From Chloroflexota bacterium (GTDB lineage: Bacteria; Chloroflexota; Dehalococcoidia; SM23-28-2; RBG-16-64-32), in the NCBI GenBank assembly GCA_005882985.1, contig VBEJ01000038.1, positions 1-56,626 of the forward strand: 56,626 bases of DNA. Reading direction: 5' to 3'. The notes under the pieces were generated by a model. It saw only the letters and a list, made by a program, of their open reading frames with translations, searched no databases and had not been told where the DNA came from. The stretch's first letter is position 1, and the number at the start of each line of letters is the position of its first letter. Both the position numbers and the translations under genes were made by a program. This document shows, piece after piece, positions 1 through 8,504 of this stretch.

Positions 1-1227
1 GCTTCCCCGGATGCGAATGCGCTGAGGGCCGCGCTCCAAACGCCAGACGCGAATACGTTCTCCTTCAAGATGAGCAGTCCGTTCGTTCCGGCGTTTCGCG
101 AGATGTCCAATGCGACCTGGGCGATCGTTCCGGCGAAGGTCATCGAGAAATACGGTAGCTCGTTCACGTACGGCGGCCTTGGTCAGAAAGCTTGGGGCAG
201 CGGTCCTTATATGCTCAACGAGTTTCGCGGAACAGAGCGGATTATCTTGAAGAGACATCCCGAGTACTTTCTTTCCCCGAGGCCCTGGGTCGACGAGATC
301 CGTTACATCATCATCACGGAACCACAGTCGCTGCTCGCGGCCTTCGATTCCGGCCAGCACGACATCAACGGCGCTTTGATGAATAAGGCCCAGGCCGAAG
401 AGCGCATGAAGAAGAAAGACCTCATCGTCGTCAAAGCGCCCACCCGCTTCTACCCGGTGATCCACTTCAAGATCCGCCCGCCGTTCGACGACATACGCGT
501 TCGAGAAGCGCTCGACCTAGGGATCGACCGGGACGAGATCATCGACCTGATCTGGGACGGGGAGGGCAACTACAACGGCCCAGTTCAGTGGCTGTTGGCG
601 CGGTTCTCGCTACCACAGGACGAGCTGAGGGCGGCGATGCCATATGACCCGCAGAAAGCGAGACAGCTATTGACCGCGGCCGGCTACGATAACGGCATCG
701 AGGCCAAGATGAAGATTCCTCGGGTGCCGGGTGCTCCGTTCATCGCGGACCTGGCGTCGCTCCTTAAGGACCAACTGGGCAAGGTTGGCATCAAGCTTCT
801 TCTCGATGAGGTGGAGCTGGGCACATTCATCGCAAACGTTATTCTGCCGGGGAACTTCGATCTCGCGTTCTTCCCTAACCTCCCTTACGACGAGCCCGAT
901 CGCCCGTTGAGCTTCTACCATACTCGCGGCGTGACCGGCGTGGGCAACTGGAACAACTACACGAACCCAGACATTGACAAGCTAATCGATGCGCAATCCG
1001 TGGACTTCAACGAAGAGAGCCGGATCAAGACGATTCTCGAAGTGCAACGGATGATCCTTAAGGAGCACGGGCCTCAGATTACGATGCCGGGAGGCAACTT
1101 CTACGCCGCGCGGCACAACTACGTATACTTCCCCTACGAGTTCGGGGTTGACCCGGGCGAGGGCGCGCTGAAGGACAATGAAATCGGGCCGGAGGCGGCT
1201 GACATCTATACCACCGGCAAGACGTAG
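1..1227 (+). CDS. ABC transporter substrate-binding protein, family 5 (5' end outside window)
   Basis: This is the C-terminal part of a solute-binding protein of the SBP_bac_5 (DppA/OppA) family, which delivers peptides or similar solutes to an ABC permease outside the membrane. The frame is open from base 1, so the start, signal peptide and N-terminal lobe lie outside the window; the first internal ATG at 70 is not the start. The visible part has family features: a GSGPYMLNEF-like stretch, a segment resembling VREALDLGIDRDEII, and repeated Y-DP-KA-LL-AAGY sequence. It is followed after 32 bases by an OppB-like permease, then OppC-like and OppB-like genes, so it is the binding protein of that transporter. 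The substrate cannot be read from sequence. The family is certain; the incomplete gene limits more. Confidence 0.9.
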   Translation, partial: ASPDANALRAALQTPDANTFSFKMSSPFVPAFREMSNATWAIVPAKVIEKYGSSFTYGGLGQKAWGSGPYMLNEFRGTERIILKRHPEYFLSPRPWVDEIRYIIITEPQSLLAAFDSGQHDINGALMNKAQAEERMKKKDLIVVKAPTRFYPVIHFKIRPPFDDIRVREALDLGIDRDEIIDLIWDGEGNYNGPVQWLLARFSLPQDELRAAMPYDPQKARQLLTAAGYDNGIEAKMKIPRVPGAPFIADLASLLKDQLGKVGIKLLLDEVELGTFIANVILPGNFDLAFFPNLPYDEPDRPLSFYHTRGVTGVGNWNNYTNPDIDKLIDAQSVDFNEESRIKTILEVQRMILKEHGPQITMPGGNFYAARHNYVYFPYEFGVDPGEGALKDNEIGPEAADIYTTGKT

Positions 1228-1259
1228 CACCAGCCAGACGAGATGCTAGGGTCTGAACG

Positions 1260-2264
1260 ATGAGAGACTACATTGTCCGCCGACTGTTAATACTGGTTCC
1301 GGTCATGATCGGGGTTAGCCTCCTGACATTCTCGTTATTCAATATCATCCCCGGCGATGCGTGCGTCCTGAGACTGGGATTCGGGTCGACACCCGAGACG
1401 CTCAAAGCCTGCCGGGAAGCACATGGGCTTACCCGGCCACTCTTCCCAGTCTCGATTAATTCTGATGTACCAGTCATTCACGTGCAGGACAGTCAGTACG
1501 GTGGCTGGTTGTGGGATATCGTCGCCCACCAGGATCTGGGTCAATCGCTAGCCGAGGGGAGCGCTAAAGTTTCCACGGAACTCGAGCGCAGGCTGCCGAT
1601 TACCCTCGAGCTGATGATCATGACCGTAATATTCGCCCTTGTGCTTGGGATTCTTCCAGGGATGTTATCAGCGATCAGGCCAAACACGCCGATCGACTGG
1701 ATTGCCCGAGTTCTGAGTGTACTCTGGCTTTCAATTCCATCATTCTATTTAGCCATTCTGATGATTACTTTTGGCCTGCTGTGGTTCGGATGGACGCCAC
1801 CACAGTTCGGACGCGGCTACGTGCCGTTTATGGACGACCCCTGGGTCAACCTTCAACAGTTCGTCTTCCCAGCGCTGGTCCTCTCCGTGGGTATTGCGGC
1901 GGTGATCATGCGTTTGACACGATCGGCAATGCTGGAGGTTCTAAGGAACGACTATATACGCACTGCGTGGTCGAAGGGGTTGCGAGAGCGCACTGTCGTC
2001 TGGCGCCATGCTCTTAAGAACGCATTAATCCCAGTCGTTACCCTCATCGGCCTGCAGGTCGGAGCTCTCATCGGTGGCGCGGTAATCATCGAGTCGGTGT
2101 ACAACCTCAATGGTGTTGGCAAATACACGCTGGAAGCAATCATTCGGCGGGACCTCTTCGTCGTCCAGAGTCTGACACTCCTGTTTGCTTTCGTATATGT
2201 GTCCTGCAACCTGTTCGTTGACATCGCGTACGCGTGGCTCGACCCGCGTATTCACTACAACTAA
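1260..2264 (+). CDS. Peptide-type ABC transporter permease, OppB/DppB-like (first copy)
   Basis: Integral membrane permease of a peptide/nickel-type ABC importer, 334 residues. The N-terminus MRDYIVRRLL is a standard OppB start with the first membrane helix following. The ATPase-contact (EAA-type) loop is visible near residues 235-255 (RTAWSKGLRERTVVWRHALK), and the protein ends in the typical WLDPRIHYN. Between the GLTRPLF segment and GGWLWD it carries about 16 extra residues (roughly 62-77) that the otherwise very similar permease at 3590 lacks. It follows the binding-protein gene and its end is close to the RBS of the OppC-like gene, so all are probably one transcript. No ATPase gene is present here; it may lie upstream of the window. 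Confidence 0.93.
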   Translation: MRDYIVRRLLILVPVMIGVSLLTFSLFNIIPGDACVLRLGFGSTPETLKACREAHGLTRPLFPVSINSDVPVIHVQDSQYGGWLWDIVAHQDLGQSLAEGSAKVSTELERRLPITLELMIMTVIFALVLGILPGMLSAIRPNTPIDWIARVLSVLWLSIPSFYLAILMITFGLLWFGWTPPQFGRGYVPFMDDPWVNLQQFVFPALVLSVGIAAVIMRLTRSAMLEVLRNDYIRTAWSKGLRERTVVWRHALKNALIPVVTLIGLQVGALIGGAVIIESVYNLNGVGKYTLEAIIRRDLFVVQSLTLLFAFVYVSCNLFVDIAYAWLDPRIHYN

Positions 2265-2272
2265 GGAGAGTT

Positions 2273-3529
2273 ATGGCGCGCGAAGTCGCACTACCGCTGG
2301 AGATTGAGGAAGAGCGCCCACGACGTAGACGTTGGCAGCGCATACTATCTACCGCCCGTAAGCATCCGCTGGGCGTCTTCGGATTGTCTTGCGTGAGCCT
2401 GCTTTTCTTCTGTGGCATCTTCGCGGATCTCATCGTTCCGTACGACCCGGAGGCCACGCTACGGGAGAGACAAACATTTGGAGCGCTTGTCAATACCATA
2501 AAGCCTACCGACACCAAACTCACAGTCGTCGACGCTCAGCTTGACGTGGGGACGAATTTCGATATCGATGGCGAGCGCATGACCGTAGTACCACCGGCCC
2601 CGATAGTGTCGGGCGCCGGTACGACGCTACACGTCCAGAGGGCGTCGTCACAAGCAACACACGAGGCAGGAGCGGCGCTAGAACTGGACGTCGCAATCGC
2701 TAATGCCGACCCGTCGTGGAGTCATCCTTTCGGGACTGACCACAACGCCAAAGACGTCCTGAGCAGAGTCATATTCGGCGCGCGCATATCGCTGCTCATA
2801 GGTCTCACCGCAATCATTACCGGAGTGACCGCAGGCGCGTTCTTCGGGGTCATTTCCGGCTATTTCGGTAAGATTGTCGATACCATCATCCAGCGCTGTG
2901 TCGACATTCTCCTGGCCTTTCCCGCGGTTGTTCTGCTGTTGGCAATCATAACGGTGGTTGGTGACGAAGACTCTTCAGTCCGCAGATTCCTTGCGAACAA
3001 CACACCTCTGCCCAAGGGGGAATTCATAGGTATCCCTACCTTCCTTGACGTCTTCATCGTTGCGCTCGTGATTGGACTCGCGGTGGCCGTGTTTACGACT
3101 CGAGTGGTGCGTGGAGCTGTGCTATCCATCAAGGAGAACGTCTATGTTGAAGCTGCGCGTGCGATGGGTGCCAGCGACGCACGCATCATGTGGCGACACA
3201 TCTTCCCCAATGTCGCGGCGCTGGTCGTAATCCTTGGTAGTGTTCTGCTTCCTGTAGCGATCCTCGCCGAGGCCGCCATCAGCTTTCTTGGCGTTGGCGT
3301 TCCTCTTGGCACGCCGTCCTGGGGAGCAGATCTGAGTGATGAGAAGAGCCGTCAGCTAATGCTCGAGGGCTATTGGTGGCCGGTGTTCTTCCCCGGGCTT
3401 GCTCTGAGCTTAGTCGTGCTTGGCTTCAACATGGTCGGCGATGCCTTCCGCGATCTATCGGACCCTCGCCTCCGGGGCAGCGGTCTCGGTGGCGGTGGCG
3501 GCGGCGGGGCCGGGCGCGGACCTATATAG
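2273..3529 (+). CDS. Peptide-type ABC transporter permease, OppC/DppC-like, with large extracytoplasmic insertion
   Basis: Second permease subunit of the transporter, 418 residues against about 290-310 usual for OppC. The ATG at 2273 is chosen because AAGGAGAG lies directly upstream; an earlier in-frame ATG at 2234 sits inside the previous gene. TM1 is at about 33-54 and is followed by the usual PYDPEA. The HPFGTDH-(x3)-DVLSRV signature does not appear until about residues 151-166, so about 85-90 extra residues (62-148) lie outside the membrane between them. A second, smaller insertion (GDEDSSVRRFLANN region) precedes a later helix. The EAA loop is intact (EAARAMGASDARIMWRH). The C-terminus is a glycine run of low complexity. 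The function of the insertions is unknown. Confidence 0.92.
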   Translation: MAREVALPLEIEEERPRRRRWQRILSTARKHPLGVFGLSCVSLLFFCGIFADLIVPYDPEATLRERQTFGALVNTIKPTDTKLTVVDAQLDVGTNFDIDGERMTVVPPAPIVSGAGTTLHVQRASSQATHEAGAALELDVAIANADPSWSHPFGTDHNAKDVLSRVIFGARISLLIGLTAIITGVTAGAFFGVISGYFGKIVDTIIQRCVDILLAFPAVVLLLAIITVVGDEDSSVRRFLANNTPLPKGEFIGIPTFLDVFIVALVIGLAVAVFTTRVVRGAVLSIKENVYVEAARAMGASDARIMWRHIFPNVAALVVILGSVLLPVAILAEAAISFLGVGVPLGTPSWGADLSDEKSRQLMLEGYWWPVFFPGLALSLVVLGFNMVGDAFRDLSDPRLRGSGLGGGGGGGAGRGPI

Positions 3530-3589
3530 CGGTTCGATAGCGCAGGGACTGCGGGCCTCGAATGGCCAGTAGTGACGCCGTGGACGACG

Positions 3590-4543
3590 ATGCGTGACTA
3601 CATCCTGAGGCGCCTGATCCTTCTCATTCCCATCATGTTTGGTGTGACGTTCCTGACTTTCCTTGCATACAGAGTCATCCCGGGAAATGCGGCCGTCCTT
3701 ACTTGTGGGCTCGACTGTTCACCGCAGGTAATCAAGGACCTTGAACACGAGTACGGGCTGGACCGCCCTTGGTACGAGCAATATGTCGGATGGCTCTGGG
3801 ATGTCGCCCACGGTGACTTGGGTAGGTCTTTCGCATATAAGATCCCAGTGACCACGGAGCTCGGCCGTCGGGTGCCAATCACTGTGGAGCTTCTGGTGTT
3901 GACCTTGGTCCTGGCTCTGGGGCTCGGTCTATCAATCGGAGTGCTTTCCGCCATTCGGCCTGCTACCTCGATTGACTGGTTCTCGCGTTTGATAAGCGTA
4001 CTGTTCCTCTCGGTCCCGTCCTTTTATCTCGGCATATTGCTGATCACATTTGGCCTGCTTTGGTTCGGTTGGTCTCCCCCGCAGTTTGGCAAGGGGTACG
4101 TGCCTTTCTACCAAGATCCGTGGACGAACATCCAGGAATTCTTCTTCCCAGCCCTGGTGCTTGCGTTAGGGGAAGCAGCAGTGCTCATGCGCCTAACACG
4201 TTCCGCCATGCTCGAGGTGTTGCGCAACGACTATATTCGAACGGCATGGTCGAAGGGATTGCGAGAGCGGTCGGTTGTCTGGCGGCATGCACTCAAGAAC
4301 GCGATCATCCCGATTGTGACTGTGATCGGGCTTCAAATCGGGGGCCTTCTGGGCGGCGCGGTCATCGTAGAGTCGCTTTACAACCTCAATGGCATGGGGA
4401 AGTATATTCTCGAGGCGATCATCCGGCGCGATATCTTTGTCGTTCAGAGCGTGACTCTGCTCTTCGCAGTCAGCTACGTCATGGCGAACCTTTTGGTTGA
4501 TCTGACCTACGCCTGGCTGGACCCGCGGATTCGTTACGCTTAA
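3590..4543 (+). CDS. Peptide-type ABC transporter permease, OppB/DppB-like (second copy)
   Basis: A paralogue of the permease at 1260. The C-terminal third is nearly the same (RLTRSAMLEVLRNDYIRTAW, then YNLNG-GKY and YAWLDPRIRY). The ATG at 3590 is preferred over the GTG at 3572 because it gives MRDYILRRLI, matching the first copy. It lacks the extra segment of the first copy. Two B-type subunits and one C-type in a row is unusual, since these importers normally use one B and one C. Either the second B serves another C subunit elsewhere, or the B subunits are alternatives. Its TAA at 4541-4543 overlaps the TAA of the convergent arsC gene (TTAA shared), leaving no room for a terminator between them. 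Confidence 0.92.
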   Translation: MRDYILRRLILLIPIMFGVTFLTFLAYRVIPGNAAVLTCGLDCSPQVIKDLEHEYGLDRPWYEQYVGWLWDVAHGDLGRSFAYKIPVTTELGRRVPITVELLVLTLVLALGLGLSIGVLSAIRPATSIDWFSRLISVLFLSVPSFYLGILLITFGLLWFGWSPPQFGKGYVPFYQDPWTNIQEFFFPALVLALGEAAVLMRLTRSAMLEVLRNDYIRTAWSKGLRERSVVWRHALKNAIIPIVTVIGLQIGGLLGGAVIVESLYNLNGMGKYILEAIIRRDIFVVQSVTLLFAVSYVMANLLVDLTYAWLDPRIRYA

Positions 4544-4959
4544 TGCTCGTTAACGAACAGTTCGATCCGCTTCCGGAGCTCATCACGGGCGATGCGAAAT
4601 GCGCCTGCCAAGGGGATTCCACGCGCTTCAATGTCTGACGGGTCTTCGATGTCCCAGTGAAGGCGCTCGCCTTCGCCGGGAAATACAGGACACACTTGCC
4701 GCGCGGAATCGCACACGGTGATCACGTGATCGAACTCCTGCCCCGCGAACTCGTCCACTGACTTTGAGCGCTGCCCAGAAATGTCGATTCCGATCTCTCG
4801 CATCGCCTCTATGGTGTACTCGGATATGCCGCTGGGTATCGTACCGGCGCTATATACCTCGAAGCGGTCCCCCGCGAGATCACGGAGAAGCCCCTCGGCC
4901 ATCTGACTACGTGCCCGGTTGCCCGTACAGACGAAGAGCACCCGCCTTCGGCTATTCAT
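4540..4959 (-). CDS. arsC: Arsenate reductase, thioredoxin-coupled (LMW-PTP fold)
   Basis: Reduces arsenate to arsenite in the cytoplasm using thioredoxin as the final reductant. The 139-residue protein has the phosphatase-like loop CTGNRARS (Cys11, Arg17). Cys83 and Cys90 complete a triad with the same spacing as Cys10/Cys82/Cys89 of plasmid pI258 ArsC, and [13 protein letters not shown] is typical of that family. This makes a true arsenate reductase more likely than a tyrosine phosphatase. The start at 4959 is set by an ATGA overlap with the trpB stop, so it is the last gene of the trp operon and is translationally coupled to trpB. No arsR, arsB or acr3 gene is visible nearby. Its stop overlaps that of the convergent permease gene. 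Confidence 0.92.
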   Translation of the reverse strand: MNSRRRVLFVCTGNRARSQMAEGLLRDLAGDRFEVYSAGTIPSGISEYTIEAMREIGIDISGQRSKSVDEFAGQEFDHVITVCDSARQVCPVFPGEGERLHWDIEDPSDIEARGIPLAGAFRIARDELRKRIELFVNEH

Positions 4960-6167
4960 GTAATGTCGTGGCGAAGCTCCTGCGCGACGATGTCCATATC
5001 CTTGTCGCCGCGGCCGGATAGGCAGATGAGAATGACCTGTTCGTTGGAAAGCTTCCTCGCGATCGTCGCAGCATGGAAGATGGCGTGAGCAGGCTCCAGG
5101 GCAGGGATTATCCCCTCCGTTTCGCATAGCAGCGTCAGGCCCTGTAGTGCTTCGCGGTCGGTGACGCTGACGTATTCCGCCCGGCCGGAATCCCTGTAAA
5201 AAGCATGCTCGGGTCCTACGCCTGGGTAATCCAGGCCGGCCGATATAGAATGCGCCTCCTGGACTTGCCCGGCGCTATCTTGGAGGAGGTACGACATAGA
5301 CCCGTGGAGAACGCCCGGGCGACCCGCGCTAAGAGTTGCCGCGTGCTTCCCCGAAGCCACACCTGTCCCGGCCGCTTCAACACCGACCAGGTGAACAGAT
5401 TCGTCGGCATAGAACGGGTGGAACATGCCCATCGCGTTCGATCCCCCACCGACGCAGGCCACGGCGTAGTCGGGCAGGCGGCCTTCCTCCTCCAATATCT
5501 GCCCGCGAGCTTCCCTGCCGATCACCGACTGGAAATCGCGAACCATCATCGGATAGGGATGCGGCCCGACGACTGAGCCTAGCAGATAGTGGGTCGTTTC
5601 CACGTTCGTCACCCAGTCGCGGATCGCCTCGTTGATGGCGTCCTTAAGGGTGCGAGACCCAGACCCCACAGAACGCACTTCGGCGCCCAAGAGCTTCATT
5701 CGGAAGACGTTCAGCGCTTGGCGGCGGACATCTTCATCGCCCATGTAGACGACACATTCCAGTCCCAGCATCGCGCAGACAGTGGCGGCAGCGACGCCGT
5801 GTTGGCCGGCGCCTGTTTCGGCCACTACGCGTGGCTTGCTCATTCGCTTTACCAGCAATCCCTGCCCAACGGCGTTGTTAATCTTATGGGCGCCCGTGTG
5901 AGCCAAGTCTTCGCGCTTCAAGTAAACCTTCCCGCCCTCCAGGCGGTCTGTCAGGCGCCTTGCGAAGTAGAGGGGCGTGGGGCGGCCGACGTAGTCCGCC
6001 AGCAGCGCGTTTAGCTCTGCGCGGAATGAGACGTCGGCTTGGGCAGCGGCGTACTCGCGCTCGAGCTCGCCGAGCGCGGCCATTAGCGTCTCGGGCACGT
6101 ATTGCCCGCCGTACGGCCCAAAACGCCCGCGCTCGTCGGGAAGGGAATTTGGGGCGGCCGGGTTCAC
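4956..6167 (-). CDS. trpB: Tryptophan synthase beta chain
   Basis: Condenses indole with serine to give tryptophan, as the beta subunit of the alpha2-beta2 synthase; cytoplasmic. The 403-residue length is normal. The N-terminal [16 protein letters not shown] is diagnostic. The PLP lysine is Lys95 in HTGAHKINN, and the phosphate-binding loop is GGGSNAMG at about 239-246. The GTG at 6167 is chosen because it forms a GTGA overlap with the trpF stop; the open frame continues upstream inside trpF without good reason to use it. Its own TGA overlaps the arsC start. The partner trpA is not here but about 27 kb away at 33165, an uncommon split of trpBA. Confidence 0.97.
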   Translation of the reverse strand: MNPAAPNSLPDERGRFGPYGGQYVPETLMAALGELEREYAAAQADVSFRAELNALLADYVGRPTPLYFARRLTDRLEGGKVYLKREDLAHTGAHKINNAVGQGLLVKRMSKPRVVAETGAGQHGVAAATVCAMLGLECVVYMGDEDVRRQALNVFRMKLLGAEVRSVGSGSRTLKDAINEAIRDWVTNVETTHYLLGSVVGPHPYPMMVRDFQSVIGREARGQILEEEGRLPDYAVACVGGGSNAMGMFHPFYADESVHLVGVEAAGTGVASGKHAATLSAGRPGVLHGSMSYLLQDSAGQVQEAHSISAGLDYPGVGPEHAFYRDSGRAEYVSVTDREALQGLTLLCETEGIIPALEPAHAIFHAATIARKLSNEQVILICLSGRGDKDMDIVAQELRHDIT

Positions 6168-6844
6168 TGTTCGGAGCCTTTCGCCGCCGCAATGAAGCCT
6201 CGAATCTTGTCGACGTCCTTCACGCCGTCGGTTTCCACGCCCGAAGAAACGTCGACCGCCCACGGGCTGACAATGCGAACCGCCTTGCCGATGTTCTGGG
6301 GCGTTAGTCCTCCCGCTAGCACGGTGGGAGTCTGTTTGGCGATTTCAGAGGCGACGCGCCAGTCGAGCGTCTTACCCGTCCCACCGTAGGTCCCCTCGAC
6401 GTAGGGGTCCAAGAGGACGATGGCACTGGCGTGGACATGTACCATGAGCTGCTCGGCCGTCTCGCCATCACGAACCTTCATGCATTTGAAAATCGGGCGC
6501 CGAATATGCGCGCATACTTCCCAAGGTTCTGAACCGGATAGTTGGACAAGGTCGAGGCCGACGTCGTCGCAAATCGCGTTTATCGTGTCAGCGTCTTGGT
6601 CGGCAAAGACGCCGACGAGGAGGGGCCGACGGTGGGTCAACTCTTCTTCCAGGGCATCGGCGTCGCCTGCGTCGGGGGCTGGCTCGCCGTCCTTCCGCAG
6701 GCCGCTTGCGATCCGTTTCGCCTGGCCGAGGGTGACTTGACGGCGGGAAGGAGCGAACACCATTCCGACGAAGTCCGCGCCCAGCGCTGCGGCCGCCCGC
6801 GCGTGCGCGACTTCCGAGACGCCGCAGATCTTCACGAGGGTCAT
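6164..6844 (-). CDS. trpF: Phosphoribosylanthranilate isomerase
   Basis: Third step of tryptophan synthesis from anthranilate: the Amadori rearrangement of phosphoribosylanthranilate. The 226-residue TIM barrel starts with the diagnostic VKICGV (catalytic Cys), has [14 protein letters not shown], and ends with the LAGGLTP and VDVSSGVET phosphate-binding loops. An acidic insertion of about 20 residues (roughly 52-74, [16 protein letters not shown]-like) makes it slightly longer than most. The start ATG overlaps the stop of the upstream methyltransferase (ATGA), and its stop overlaps the trpB start (GTGA), so translation of all three is coupled. Confidence 0.97.
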   Translation of the reverse strand: MTLVKICGVSEVAHARAAAALGADFVGMVFAPSRRQVTLGQAKRIASGLRKDGEPAPDAGDADALEEELTHRRPLLVGVFADQDADTINAICDDVGLDLVQLSGSEPWEVCAHIRRPIFKCMKVRDGETAEQLMVHVHASAIVLLDPYVEGTYGGTGKTLDWRVASEIAKQTPTVLAGGLTPQNIGKAVRIVSPWAVDVSSGVETDGVKDVDKIRGFIAAAKGSEQ

Positions 6845-7695
6845 GGCTTCTCGCCGATGTAGAGAAGGTGCCAGGCGGAACCGATGATCGTCGGGTCGTT
6901 GGCGAGCTCGACCAGCTCGTCAAGCACCCATTTGTAGAGCTCCGGTTGCCTTTCAGCGAACAGCGCAAGATGCGCCTGCACGTCACCGGCCAGGCTCTGC
7001 GAAGATACGAGCTCGACAGTGCGAAAGCCCCGGCGTTCCATGAGGGGCGGCACGTCTCGCGGGTGCACCACCCAGGCTGGCGAGAAGATGCCGGCCACCG
7101 GGAAGTCCATCACGTGGTCATAGTGCCACCGCTTGACGATATCAAAGGTGTACGGGGTGAAGAACGGGATATCCTGATTGACGGCGGCTCGCAAGGCTTG
7201 CAGATGATTCAAGAAGGCGACGAAGGCATGGCCGCCGGGCTTAAGGACACGGATCAGCTCGCCCGCAACAGCCTGTCGGTCGGACTCCTCGAGCAGGTGG
7301 TACATGGGCCCGAGACAGAGAACGGCATCGAAGCTGTTGTCAGTGAAGATCGATAGGTCGACCGCATTCGCCTCTACCAACTGTTCGAGTTCGACTTCCT
7401 GCTCGTCGGTTTTTTCTCGCGCGATCGCCAATAGGTCCGGCGAAAGATCGCCCAGCGTAACGCAATAGCCCTGTGCGGCAAGCCAAATCGAGTATCTTCC
7501 CGGCCCGCCGCCGATATCGAGGATTCGTGAACCGGATCCCGGAAGGAACTTCTTTATCCACGCTTTGTTGATCGCAAACTCCAGCGCTCCCTGCGTTGGG
7601 TGCTCAAGGCGCTCCCACTCCCGCTGCGCGGAGATCTCGTAGAACCGCCGAACGCGGCGAATCGATTTTTCACGCTCACTCGCTGCTTCCGTCAT
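6841..7695 (-). CDS. Class I SAM-dependent methyltransferase embedded in the trp operon
   Basis: A 284-residue class I methyltransferase. Motif I is ILDIGGGPGRYS, followed by an acidic residue at the end of beta2 (LGDLS) and motif IV around FDAVLCLGPMYHLL, which places it with the Methyltransf_11/25 type. The substrate cannot be told from sequence. The ATG at 7695 overlaps the trpC stop (ATGA), and its TGA overlaps the trpF start (ATGA). It is therefore tightly built into the operon and not a loose insertion; the longer open frame upstream lies inside trpC. Location suggests a substrate linked to anthranilate, indole or tryptophan, but this is inference only. It is not a known step of tryptophan synthesis. 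Confidence 0.9.
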   Translation of the reverse strand: MTEAASEREKSIRRVRRFYEISAQREWERLEHPTQGALEFAINKAWIKKFLPGSGSRILDIGGGPGRYSIWLAAQGYCVTLGDLSPDLLAIAREKTDEQEVELEQLVEANAVDLSIFTDNSFDAVLCLGPMYHLLEESDRQAVAGELIRVLKPGGHAFVAFLNHLQALRAAVNQDIPFFTPYTFDIVKRWHYDHVMDFPVAGIFSPAWVVHPRDVPPLMERRGFRTVELVSSQSLAGDVQAHLALFAERQPELYKWVLDELVELANDPTIIGSAWHLLYIGEKP

Positions 7696-8486
7696 CCGAA
7701 GAGCTCTCGAATCTTTGCGCCGGGATCGCTCGCCATTACCAGGGCTTCGCCGATTAGCACGGCGCGCACACCGCAAGCGTTTAGCCGGCGGATGTCGGCG
7801 GGCGTAAAGATTCCGCTCTCTGCGACAAGAGTGGCGCCGGCAGTTACAAGCGGGGCCAGGTGCTCGGTAGTCGCAAGATCCACTTCGAAGCTGCGAAGGT
7901 CACGGTTATTGATGCCGATCAGATCGGCTCCCACTGAGACGGCCACCTGAAGCTCTTTCTCTTCGTGGACTTCGACCAGTGCGCCCATTCCCAGAGACTG
8001 GGCGCAAGTCATCAGTTCACGCAACAGTTCGGGTTCGAGTATCGCGCATATCAGGAGGACGGCGTCCGCACCCGTGCAGCGAGCTTCGTAAACCTGATAT
8101 TTGTCGATCAGGAAATCCTTCCGCAAGAGGGGCGGGCCATCGGGAAGCGCTTTGCGAATCGCGGCGAGATCGGCTAGCGAGCCCTGGAAGTATTTTTCGT
8201 CCGTGAGGACGGAGATCGCCGCCGCTCCCGCGGTCGCATACGCTGTCGCGAGAGCGGCTGGGTCGAAGTCTGCTCGTAAGAGGCCCCGCGAAGGTGACGC
8301 CTTCTTCACCTCGGCGATGAGTGCTACTCGCGCACCGCGGAGCGCCGGTGCAAACTGCCGCACCGGGGGCGCATTTCGCGCGCGGATCTGGAGTTCTGCC
8401 AACGGCAGATCGGATGTTGCTGCAGCAAGCTCGCCGCGCTTGTCAGCGACGATGCGGTCGAGGATCGTGTCTGTCTTCTGCGTCAT
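7692..8486 (-). CDS. trpC: Indole-3-glycerol phosphate synthase
   Basis: Ring-closure step that forms indole-3-glycerol phosphate from the trpF product. The 264-residue barrel carries the family signature IAEVKKASPSRG, the LRKDFLID catalytic lysine segment, and the C-terminal VAESGI and LIGEALV phosphate-binding loops. The ATG at 8486 is used; an in-frame TTG two codons upstream is also possible. It lies 18 bases after trpD and its TGA overlaps the start of the methyltransferase gene. It is monofunctional, with trpF encoded separately. Confidence 0.97.
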   Translation of the reverse strand: MTQKTDTILDRIVADKRGELAAATSDLPLAELQIRARNAPPVRQFAPALRGARVALIAEVKKASPSRGLLRADFDPAALATAYATAGAAAISVLTDEKYFQGSLADLAAIRKALPDGPPLLRKDFLIDKYQVYEARCTGADAVLLICAILEPELLRELMTCAQSLGMGALVEVHEEKELQVAVSVGADLIGINNRDLRSFEVDLATTEHLAPLVTAGATLVAESGIFTPADIRRLNACGVRAVLIGEALVMASDPGAKIRELFG

Positions 8487-8504
8487 GGCCAAGAATCGCG
8501 GTGC

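Noticed and set aside
4540-4959. Plain low-molecular-weight tyrosine phosphatase
   Set aside because: The Cys11/Cys83/Cys90 triad and [13 protein letters not shown] segment match thioredoxin-coupled arsenate reductases.
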